Shown in pieces: positions 28,071-37,500 of a stretch of DNA of 55,775 bases. The DNA comes from CBDCWT01 sp965223305 (GTDB lineage: Bacteria > Planctomycetota > Planctomycetia > Pirellulales > Pirellulaceae), in assembly GCA_965223305.1 (NCBI GenBank), contig CBDCWT010000056.1, positions 1 through 55,775 of the forward strand. The letters run 5' to 3'. Every line of letters begins with the position of its first letter. Position 1 is the first letter of the stretch. The translations under genes and the position numbers were made by a program. The notes below the pieces were generated by a model. That model did not search any database and was not told the DNA's origin. It was given only the letters and a program-made list of their open reading frames with translations.

Positions 28071-28320
28071 TTCGGAACCCGAAGCGTAAGCGAGGGGCGT
28101 TAGCCCGGATTATTCATGAAGATCGTGGCGAGAGGTTGTAAGTACGTTCGTGGCAAGGAAGGCGAGCAATTCTTCCGCAGGCGTATTGAAGCAATACGTC
28201 GAGGGAGAATTGTGAAGCATGACGAAGCCACGGATGGACTTACGACCTCGCAGCAGATCGCTCATGAATAATTCGGGTTAGTGCATTGACGCAAGTTATT
28301 CCCTCGCTGACGCGTCACGC
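28071..28320. repeat. R2 repeat split by R4 copy 3
   Basis: The left R2 arm, CGGAACCCGAAGCGTAAGCG then AGGGG, ends at about 28097, and the right arm, CCCTCGCTGACGCG, resumes at about 28302 after ATTGACGCAAGTTATT. In uninterrupted R2 copies the loop is about 25 bases; here it contains the whole 182-bp R4 element. A further R2 half copy is at about 27777-27795. The region 27764-28099 contains nothing else I can identify. Confidence 0.8.
28100..28281 (+). repeat. R4 182-bp palindromic element, copy 3
   Basis: Begins TTAGCCCGGATTATTCATGA and ends TCATGAATAATTCGGGTTAG, exactly as copy 1. Plus-strand ATG 28116 opens 51 codons ending at TAA 28269-28271; the minus-strand frame is also intact. Inserted within an R2 repeat loop. 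Confidence 0.9.
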
Positions 28321-28408
28321 CTCTGATTGGAACAACATAAGGTAAAGGTAGAAGTAGTAGGCCGAAACAAGCGGCGCAAGAGGCTGTCGATCCGGGTACG
28401 CTCTCCCA

Positions 28409-28469
28409 CGCCGCGCCGTTCCGGCAACCCAACACGCATCGGACCCGGTGTCGCCGGAACGGCGCGGCG
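28409..28469. repeat. GC-rich inverted repeat, perfect 17-bp arms
   Basis: CGCCGCGCCGTTCCGGC at 28409-28425 and its exact reverse complement at 28453-28469, separated by 27 bases. No T-run follows, so a terminator is not supported. The region 28470-28638 up to the tRNA gene shows no gene. Confidence 0.75.
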
Positions 28470-28638
28470 GTCACGTCGGACCAGAAACCAGCATCTCTCC
28501 CACCGCTGGTTCCGGCCTACGGCGGAAGCAGACGCGCAACTTCTACAATCGCTGGCGGCACGTGTTTTTGGTGCGATCAGTCAGCCGCGTTCGCCCTACC
28601 CACGCCGAGCGGTTATCGATAAAATGGGGAGCCGTGAG

Positions 28639-28711
28639 GGGGCCGTAGCTCAGTTGGGAGAGCGCTGCGTTCGCAATGCAGAGGTCGAGGGTTCGACTCC
28701 CTTCGGCTCCA
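28639..28711 (+). tRNA. tRNA-Ala, anticodon CGC
   Basis: 73 bases fold as a complete cloverleaf. The acceptor stem is GGGGCCG with CGGCTCC and discriminator A; the D arm is GCTC-AGTTGGGA-GAGC; the anticodon stem is CTGCG/TGCAG around loop TTCGCAA, giving CGC, which reads GCG alanine codons. The T arm is GAGGG-TTCGACT-CCCTT. CCA is not encoded: CTT follows the discriminator A. A TAAAAT box at 28620-28625, about 14 bases upstream, could be the -10 element. Confidence 0.96.
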
Positions 28712-28864
28712 CTTCTAAGGCGTTACCTGGCAGGAGGTTGTGCCATTCGTAGGTCCTTCCTGCCGACAATTGCTCTTTGTTTATCCGTGCGCTGAATCCG
28801 CTGGCCTTTCTCGAACGCCTCTGCGTTGCAGTAAGACCAAGCTCTCCACTAATCTAATCGCAGC

Positions 28865-29565
28865 ATGCGTGACAAAGAATTTGGGAGGGTGATCTTTCGC
28901 CAGCGTATGGGGAGAACGTGGCTTCTCTTCGGACTTGGCGCACTTCCAATCGGGTTAATCCTCAGCTTTGCGCCGCTCTCCGATCCGGCAGTTCGGAAGT
29001 GGATCGGCCCTGCAATTGCAACTTGCGGCGCGCTGTCCCTTTTGATCGGCATCAAGCGCCTGTCGCGTGTCGTTACCGTCTACGGAAAGTGGCATCGTGG
29101 ACGGCGTTCTTCGCCTTGCGATGCACGACATTGATGAATTCTCTGCCAATCTAATGCAGATCACAATCGGTGGAATCAGTGCGGGAACGGAGTACGAATT
29201 CAAGATTTCAGGACGGAGCGCAACATGTAACGCAACGCTGCGTTTCTCATCGGGCAATCTCGGACACGGACACTACGCGCGTTGACGAAATGATTGGCCG
29301 CATCAGTCAGTCTGTCGCAGACAAAATGATCAAAACTGTGGAACAGGGTGGCTCTGTCCGCTGGGGCAAGGCTACGCGTATATCCAGGGATAGTCTTTCG
29401 AGCGACGTTGAATTGCCAATTGCATTCTCAGACATCATTGATCATCAGTTCGACCGCGGCGTCTTGACGATATCAACGAGTGACGGGCGTACACTGCAGA
29501 TGTCGACTAGCGAAGTCAATTTTTTTCCTGGTTATGCATTGATGCAGCGCCTACACAGCGGATAA
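28865..29565 (+). pseudogene. DUF6585-like membrane protein, two apparent +1 frameshifts
   Basis: The first frame gives two membrane segments (TWLLFGLGALPIGLILSFAP and WIGPAIATCGALSLLIGI), then RLSRVVTVY. Removing one G in GG near 29090 joins VVTVY to ESGIVDGVLRLAMHDIDEFS, and removing one G from GGG at 29252-29254 joins ATLRFSS to AISDTDTTRVDEMIGRISQS. The end is SDVELPIAFSDIIDHQFDRG and YALMQRLHSG. The order (two membrane helices, a beta domain with an internal helix, then a second beta unit) recalls DUF6585 proteins, which have no defined function. The corrected length is about 232 residues. It may be decayed or wrongly assembled. Confidence 0.6.
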
Positions 29566-30144
29566 GAAGCGACCCCGCCGGAGTGGACTACGTTGTCGGT
29601 TGTAACGCATTCCGACTGCTTTGTTTGACCGTGGAACGCGGTTAGACTTCGATATCACGTCTATCGCACAGAGCGCCTGCACGGTCGGCAACGTCACGCG
29701 GAGCGTGACGTCTACGTAGCCATCACGCTCCGCTTGATGAGGCATCGCAGGTAGAGTGAATTCTAAGATGGTCCGCTCGAAGCACGTCCTCCAATCCACG
29801 TTCAAACAGCTTGGGCGTCGGCGAGGGGCGTGAAAAAACATCGTACCGCCGCCACAAGTCACCAAGCCAGCGGCACGAGGCGAATCATCAAACTACTCGG
29901 GACAGCGACAAGAAGGGACTTCAGGGGTCGAGAGTCCGATGTAACCAAGCCACAATCTGGCGCCCCGCTGAGGAGTTTCACCGATGCGAGTTGGCCGGCT
30001 GCCGTCGGCGTCTCTCTCTGGGCGCCCGAACTGCAGTGAAAAGGAAGCACGACCTGTCGACGCTGGGGTTCTCAAACCGGTCTTTTCTCGGACGGAAATC
30101 GCCCGCGCGGCCGATAATAGGCGAAGTCATGCGAATACTTCACC
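29566..30144. other. Intergenic region, no supported gene; contains R8 hairpin
   Basis: At 29693-29709 GTCACGC and GCGTGAC form a short hairpin around GGA, and a reverse half copy (CATCACGCTCCGC) follows at about 29721-29733; this resembles a planctomycete intergenic repeat (R8). Short open frames in 29811-30050 have no recognisable protein features and conflict with each other. I see nothing else supportable here. Confidence 0.5.
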
Positions 30145-30840
30145 ATGAACCGGACACCACGCTGCTGGCGAATAGTAGTTCTCACAGTGCTTCTCTCTGT
30201 CGAGATTGCGCTGGTTATTTCTTTGCGGTCGTCCGGCTGGGACGCCACAGATAGCTACGTTAGTTCGGCGATGATGGTCGGCGCGACCATCCTACCTTTC
30301 GCCATGACGGCAGTGCTACTCTACCGCATTCGCGTTCAGCTTCGCCGAGGTCAAGTGAGCCTGCGAGCAATCATGGCAGTCGTCTTGGTCGTTGCGTCGT
30401 ACCTAGCACTCGTGCCGTTGTTCGACAACCCAAACGAACCGAACATGGGTCCTCTCCCGATTTCAAAGTCCGTCAGATTTGAAGTATTCAAAGTAGCGCC
30501 ATCCGGCGGGACTAACGGACCAACTTTTGCCGATCCTGAGACGGGAGCGGTCTTGCACACACTCAATCCAGCAATTCTCACTAGTGCCGATGTTGAAACA
30601 GTGCAGTTAGAGGAGTACGTAGGATTGTGGCTGTCCTTCGTGCTCACCCCGACCGGAGCGAACAAGCTCCTCAAAGCAACGCAAGTAGCGCCCGGAGCCA
30701 GGCTGGTAGCTGTTGTGGACGGACAGGTGCTTTCAGCACCAAAGATAGTCGAACCCATCTGGGGCGGGAAGTTTCGGATGAGCGGCGGCAACATCGATGC
30801 TGGCGGCTACGAACTCTTCAGAATCATGACCACCGAATGA
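30145..30840 (+). CDS. Membrane protein with SecD-P1-head-like domain
   Basis: 231 residues. Three hydrophobic segments occupy the first half: IVVLTVLLSVEIALVISL, SAMMVGATILPFAMTAVLLY and IMAVVLVVASYLALVPLF. The second half (about 100-225) is soluble and includes LSFVLTPTGANKLLKATQVA, GARLVAVVDGQVLSAPKIVE and PIWGGKFRMSGGNIDAGGYE, which follows the SecDF P1 head pattern (LTPEGA ... LAIVLDGKVLSAPVI ... ISGGF). The SecD channel helices are missing, so it is not a translocase subunit; the domain is probably reused outside the membrane. No partner gene adjoins it. The domain call rests on pattern recall, not a search. Confidence 0.65.
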   Translation: MNRTPRCWRIVVLTVLLSVEIALVISLRSSGWDATDSYVSSAMMVGATILPFAMTAVLLYRIRVQLRRGQVSLRAIMAVVLVVASYLALVPLFDNPNEPNMGPLPISKSVRFEVFKVAPSGGTNGPTFADPETGAVLHTLNPAILTSADVETVQLEEYVGLWLSFVLTPTGANKLLKATQVAPGARLVAVVDGQVLSAPKIVEPIWGGKFRMSGGNIDAGGYELFRIMTTE

Positions 30841-30863
30841 CAAACCTGCGGACATCCACCTCA

Positions 30864-31172
30864 CCCTCCCGCGAGAGAGCGGGAGGGGTCGGACGCGTAG
30901 TGTCCGGGAGGGTTGCCCGAGAGTGATCGCCCCTCGCGTGCCCCCTCTCCGGCCCTTCGGGCCGACTCTCCCCAAGGGGTGGTGCAGCTTTTACGCTTCA
31001 TGCAATCCGCCAAACTCTGGCGAGTTCGGCTACGCTGCAAATCAGCCGCTGGGCGTTAGCCCACGGTTCCCCCAGCGAAACGGACGCGATAGCGTCCGGG
31101 GAGGGGTGCCCGAGAGTGATCGCCCCTCGCGTGCCCCCCTCTCCGGCCCTTCGGGCCGACTCTCGCCAGAGG
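30864..31172. repeat. R6 repeat, two copies, with R3 and R1 fragments
   Basis: Copies at 30915-30970 and 31108-31164 are almost identical and contain GCCCGAGAGTGATCGCCCCT and the hairpin GGCCCTTCGGGCC. Each is preceded by a GGACGCG(A/T)...GTCCGGG hairpin. Between them lie an R3 unit at about 31009-31034 and an R1 half copy at about 31041-31070. A CCCTCCCGC hairpin at 30864-30887 precedes the first copy. The region 30841-31367 contains no gene. Confidence 0.85.
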
Positions 31173-31367
31173 GGCCCAGAGGGGCGAGTGACGAAAGACG
31201 AAATCACGCACCAAGTTAAAAGCTGCACAACCTCTCAGGGGGGGCTCTGCAGAATCGTCTTTTCCATCGTGTGGGCACGAGCCCCGCCCGCCCGAATCAA
31301 GGAGCCACCATTCAGTAGGGCGTCCCAGACAAGAAAGTCCGTGCATCCCAACTAGGGGGAAACTACG

Positions 31368-31502
31368 ATGCAAGCTATCTCGAATGTGGTTCTTTGGCAG
31401 TTCTCCCGTTTGAGGCGACCATGTCACGTCAGCGAAAATGGCGGGGGCGTCGACGATCCCGCAGGACTCTCTTCGAACCACTCGAACGGCGGTTGCTCTT
31501 AG
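31368..31502 (+). CDS. Possible short leader frame upstream of the giant gene
   Basis: ATG 31368 is preceded by TAGGGGGAAACTACG, a better ribosome binding site than that of the giant gene. The frame (MQAISNVVLWQFSRLRRPCH ...) has 44 codons and overlaps the giant gene's start region in another frame, ending at 31502. Translation of it would carry ribosomes across the ATG at 31421, so it could couple or modulate translation. It has no recognisable protein features and may be chance. Confidence 0.3.
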   Translation: MQAISNVVLWQFSRLRRPCHVSENGGGVDDPAGLSSNHSNGGCS

Positions 31503-34500
31503 CCTCCGACTGGCAGAATCCGCTCGACGCCCGAGACGTAAGTGGTGATGGGGTCGTCGCGCCCGATGACGTACTGCGCGTCATCAACTTCATCAACTTG
31601 CAGGGGATCGGCCAGCTTCCCGTACGTGCGGACAGTTCGCAGCCTTACCTGGACGTCACCGGCGACGGACAGATGTCCTCGGGTGACGCGCTCCCGCTGA
31701 TCAACCTCCTCAACGCGGATACTCCCACGCCGTATCGGCTCGAAGGACGATCCGCTGATGGAACGAGCGGCAGGATCCACATCGGCTTGGGGCAGGACTC
31801 TGGTACCCGAGTCTACTCGTTCGCACTCGACGCCAGCTTCGACACTTCGGACTCCGGCGACATCACAGACAAACTCCAGGTCTACCTGGTCGATCCGTCG
31901 AACCCCAGCCAGACTCTCCTTGACGGAGGTGTTCCCGGGTCGCCGATCTTAGAAGTGAACGAAGGCGGCGCGGTCTATCCAAACGATATCGTCTCCTTCG
32001 ATGGCGGAACTGCGCGCATCGATCTCACTTCACTGGGACACCTTGCCGAGGGCGAGTTGGTGTTCGAACTGCTGAGTGAAGACCAGGATTCCGAATCCCG
32101 GATCACGATACGCCCCCTCTCGAACGAAGTACTGGATGGCGTGCTGCTGACAAACTTCCCCGTCTCGGCCGGCGAAGTTGTGACATTGGAAGGCACGTGG
32201 CTGCGCGGCTCGGGCGGATTCGAAGAATTGGGCTTCGTCACTTTAGACGACGAGTCGGGCACGGTAGGCGGCGTGCTGCCCGACGAGGCCGGTTACGCCG
32301 AAGCAGTCCGCAACAGCCCGCACCGCCAACCACTTTTCTCGAACAGCAACGAGATTGGCGACCGAAACGAAATCCAACTCACGTCAGCCGAGTGGTTGGG
32401 CCTCTACGTGTTCCAGCATACGTTGGCCCCGGTCTTAGCGGACCATCTGCAGGTCTATTCGACAGGAGACTCGGTCTGGGAAGTCGGGTGGGAAGAATCA
32501 AAGTCCATCTGGCCGGATCTGCCGGACTTGGGCAATCGCGGCTACGACGACGCAGTGATTCAAGTGCAGCAAGTAACCGACAGCCGCCCCTTGGAGCTGA
32601 TGCCGATCGACGACCAGTTGGTTGACGAAGAGACGCTACTCACGCTGGCTTTGAATGCGCTGGGCGGCGTGTCGCCGGAGACCAGGCGCTATGAATTGGA
32701 GGCTGGGCCCGTTGCGGCGTCGCTGGACGCGCAGTCTGGTCTCTTTAGCTGGAGACCCGATGAGTCACAGGGACCCGGATCGTATGACGTGTCCGTACGA
32801 GTTGTGGACGGAGCCGGCGCAAGTGATACGGAATCGTTTTCCATCACTGTCCAAGAGGTCAACTCAGCGCCAACCTTGGGACCCATTGGGGGCCAGACGA
32901 TTGACGAAGGTCAGGAGCTGGTATTCACCGCGACGGCGTCCGATGCAGATATACCGGTGAACGACCTCGTCTATTCCATCGCTCAAGGAGCCCCTGCGGC
33001 CGCGACCATCGATCCCGCCAGCGGCGAGTTTCGTTGGAGTACCAGCGAAGCCGACGGCCCGGGTGAGTATACGATCGAAGTGCGAGTAACCGATGAAGGC
33101 GGTTTGAGCGACTCCGAGGTTGTGGCTGTCATCGTCAATGAAGTCAACCTGCCACCGGTTTTGGAGACGCTCGAGAATCAAACAACGGAGGTTGCCGGCC
33201 CAGTGACATTGACGGCCCGTGCCACTGATCCTGACCGCCCCGCGAATGTGCTGCGGTTTAGCTTGGATCCAGGAGCACCTGCAGGTGCCTCGATCGACCC
33301 GGTCAGCGGGCAGTTCGTCTGGACACCCGCCGCAGGCGACGCCGGTGTTGAACACAGTGTCACCGTTCGCGTTACCGATGGAGGCGGCCTGAGTGACACG
33401 CAACGATTTACGATCACCGTAAGTGCGGTCGACCGGATGCCGCCGGTGCTCGCTCCGATTGGTGACCAAGAGGTGGATGAAGGCCAGCTGTTGGCTTGGA
33501 CAGCGGCTGCGACTGACACGGATTCGCGAGCCAGCGACTTGGTGTTCAGTTTGGACAGCGGCGCTCCCTCCGCCGCGTCGATCGACGCGGCAACAGGTCA
33601 GTTCAGCTGGACGCCGACTGAGAGCGACGGACCGGGCGACTTTACTGTAACCGTTCGGGTTATGGACGAGAGCGGTCTAACGGATTCCGAGACGGTCACC
33701 ATCCGAGTGCGCGAGGTCAACCTGCCTCCGACCTTGGATACGATTGGAAACAAGTTCGTGGAGCAAGGAGGGACGGTCACCTTCACAGCCACAGCGTCGG
33801 ATCCAGACATACCTGAGAACAGCCTCACCTACTCGATCGATACAGGTGCGCCTCAGGGAGCGGAGATTGATCCAGCAACCGGGCAGTTCCGCTGGACTCC
33901 GTCCGGCTCGGGGACCTTCGAGTTGACTGTGCGTGTGACCGACAACGGGTCGCCGCCGTTGGGCGACTCGGAGACGATCACCGTAACAACCAACTGTCCA
34001 TTCGATTTATCTGCGTGGACGATCGCGCAGAGCGGCGGGAGTGAATCCGGCCGAGGTGGCGTGGAGGGTCTATGTCAAGCCGACATGCATGAAGGTGACT
34101 CGTTCCTTGTCACCATGGAGCAGACGATCGTCATTCCAGAGCAGGCGGTCCTCGAGATTCGATACGACAACCTCGGTTTCGATCTGTCGGACACGAAAGG
34201 AGTGAACGACGCGTTCGAGGCAGCATTGATTGACTCGTCGGGCAACTCGCTCGTGCACACGTTCCAAACGGATCGTGATGCTTTCCTAAATATTACCGAA
34301 GATCAGGGTCCTCAGGTCGGCGCCGGTACGCGCATCGAGCAAGGGTTGGTGTCGGTCGATCTAAGCGAGGTCTTTGCGGGCACCGAGGCCACGCTGATTC
34401 TGCGTTTGATTAACAATGATGCTGACACCGAGTCGCGCGTCAGCATCACGGATTTTGGAGTGACGCCCAACGCAGCGAGCGAAGTCCCCTCAGTCCTGCC

Positions 34501-37500
34501 GGATGCACAGCAGACCGCTCCCTCTTCGGCGATCGATTTCGACCTGCTGTCCGATGTGACGGCGAGCTTTGATGTGGAATTCGGGACGACGTCTTTCGAT
34601 GAAGCAGCGGTCACGCTGTTTGCTGACACGTCGCTCACGAATCGAGGCGCTTTCGCGGTGGATACTCCTCTTGTGCTGGTGATCGACCAGATCAGTAACC
34701 CCAGCGTCCGCCCGATTGGTTTCGACGGCCTTACGCCTGACAACAAGCCCTACTACGACTTCACGTCGTTGATCCCAAACGGGACGCTGGGTGGAGGAGA
34801 CACCAGCGAGGCGAATCCTATCGGATTCTCCAACACATCCAAGGTTCCATTTAGCTTCGATCATCTGATACTGGCACAACTGAACCACCCTCCTCGCTTC
34901 GTCACCGACCCGGTCACTGAGATCATCGCCGACATGGACTATCGGTACGACTCCGATGCGCTCGACCTGGACAACGATGCCCTAACTTATGAGCTGATTG
35001 CTGGCCCGGCGGACATGACGATCGATGCGGCGAGTGGCATGATCGAGTGGAGTCCCACGGTATCGGATGCGGGGGCTCAGACAATCATGCTTCGCGTTGA
35101 TGATGGCCGAGGAGGTATTGATGAGCAAAGTTATCTGATCGACGTGCTTGTAGATCCCTCCAACCGGCCGCCTACGATTACCTCGATTCCCATCGTATCG
35201 GCAACCGTCGGCGCGCCCTACGAATACCCGGTCATGGCCACCGATCCAGACCAAGACCCGATTTTCTACGGCCTGACGGCGTTTCCGAGAGGCATGACGA
35301 TTGACAGCTCGACTGGTCTGATCGATTGGACTCCCGACGACGCCCAATTGGGCGAGCAGCCGGTGACGGTTTCGGCCAGCGATGGCCGCGGCGGTGTTGC
35401 GACTCAGACCTTTTCCGTCCAAGTCACGCCAGACCCCCGTAACCGGCCGCCAATCATTGTCAGTGACCCGGTTACGGTGTTTGATCTGCCGGGGATGGTG
35501 AACCCACCGACAGGCGACATCACACCCCAGATCATCCGCCAAAACCTCGGGCCGGGTGAAACTGCCACCGAGCAAGTCGCTCTGACACTCTCGGAGGCTG
35601 GCAGCGCCGTTGCCGACATCGTGTTCCTCATCGACGAATCAGAATCGATGGCGCCGGAACATGCTTGGATCGAAGAGATGGTCCTGGATTTGGACGAAGC
35701 TCTGATCGAGAAGGGGATTGGACCCAATCGGTATTCGATTGTCGGTTTCGGCGGCTCGGGACCGCACCAGGGGCCGCACTTTCACAACCTCCACCAGGGT
35801 TCTTCATTCTTCCTGTACGATTCTCAGGACATGAACTTGGACAGCCTGGGCCTGGAAGGAGTTCTCACGCCACTGCTAGTTGACGCGACGTTTCCCGCTA
35901 CCGATGAGTACGTGTTGGTGGTGGCGGGAAGCAGCGAGGCCGATTCGGTGACGTACGGCTTCCGGCCGGTGTTTGCTTCCACGACGACCGCGCCCATCAC
36001 GATCGGAGAAGTGACGCAGGACGCCCTGGAGATTCCCGGCGACGTCGATCGATTCACCTTCACAATCACCGAGCCACGCAATCTGCTCTTCGAAACTCTG
36101 ACGTTCAGGCCGGAATACACCTATACCATCGAAGGGCCATCCGGAGTCGTGGCCACCGACGAATTCGGAGTCTTCGCCAACAACGCGGCCATGATTGGAC
36201 TACCGGCGGGTGACTACACGGTCACGGTCGAGGCGGCGGGCGGGGAGACGGGCGACTACTACTTCCAGCTGTCCGACCTTCAGACTGCCAGGCCGATCGA
36301 CGTCGGTACACCCGTGACCGACATTCTCACTCCTCACAACGAGGTGCGGGCTTATCAGTTTACGGTTGACAACCCGGGCGAGCGGTTTTTCTTTGACGTC
36401 GAGAGCTTCACGACGACGACACAGAGGCTCCCGTTCAATGCGGCCAACATTCACACTCGATTGTTCGATCCGCTCGGTAACCTGACGATGGAGGGTGCGA
36501 TCGGTCGCTTCGTCACAAACGACCGGGAGGGCGTTGTTCTACCGCATGCAGGAACCTACACGTTGCTGCTGGAAGGCAAGAACCGCGCTGTGGGTCAGGC
36601 GGACTACACGTTTGGCGTTTACACCCATTTCGATACCGCGCAGCCGCTTGCGCTCGGCGAGACGATCAACAGCGAGATCAGCCAGCCCGGCGAGGAGGAT
36701 AACTATACCTTCAGTTTGGACTCCGCTGCTCTGCTCTACTTCGACTCCTTCACGGACAACGTCGACGTGGTGTGGAACCTCACTGGTCCCGGTGGACTCA
36801 TCGTTGACCGCCGTCCTCTTGATCGCTCTGATGACGGGGCCCTGCCGGATCCTGCAGCCGTCACGAACCTTCTGCCGGGGGACTATCAACTGCAGGTCGA
36901 CATGTTTGGTGATCGAACAGCACCTTATTCCTTTCGCCTGCTCGACATAGCTGGGGCGCCGGCTCTGTCGCCCGGTCAGCAGACAGCCGGGGAGTTGTCA
37001 CCGGGTAACGAAACAGATCTCTATCGGTTTGACGCCGTCGCCGGGGAGTCCTACTTCTTCGATTTCCTATCGACGTCCAGTGGGAACCCGATTTGGCGTT
37101 TGGTAGACCCATTTGGCCGCGTCGTGTTCAACAACTCGTTTGTAAACGACAGCTCGGACGAAGATCTGCTGACGCTGCAAAACACGGGGACCTATACCGT
37201 GATGATCGAAGGACGAGTTCAGAGTGCCGCAGCGAATTCGTATTCGTTTAACGTACACCCGTTTGTTCCCAACCTGACATCGCTGTCGCTCGGTAACACG
37301 GTCGCTGGCACGATTGCGGTACCCGGCGCGATTGACTCGCACCAGTTTTCCTTGGACACGCGGACTCTGGTTTACTTCGATTCGCTATCAGATCTCGCCG
37401 ATTTCCACTGGACATTGACTGGTCCCTCAGGTGTTGTGGTCTCGGAGCGGGCGTTCAATGCCTCGGACACTTCGATCGCTTCACCGATCATGAATCTCGT

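Noticed and set aside
28327..28752. A 141-codon plus-strand frame covering the tRNA-Ala gene
   Set aside because: It runs straight through a complete tRNA cloverleaf and a perfect inverted repeat, so it cannot be a normal gene.
29811..30254. Open frames between the DUF6585-like remnant and the SecD-like gene
   Set aside because: Several overlapping frames with basic, motif-free products; none has a convincing start or domain.
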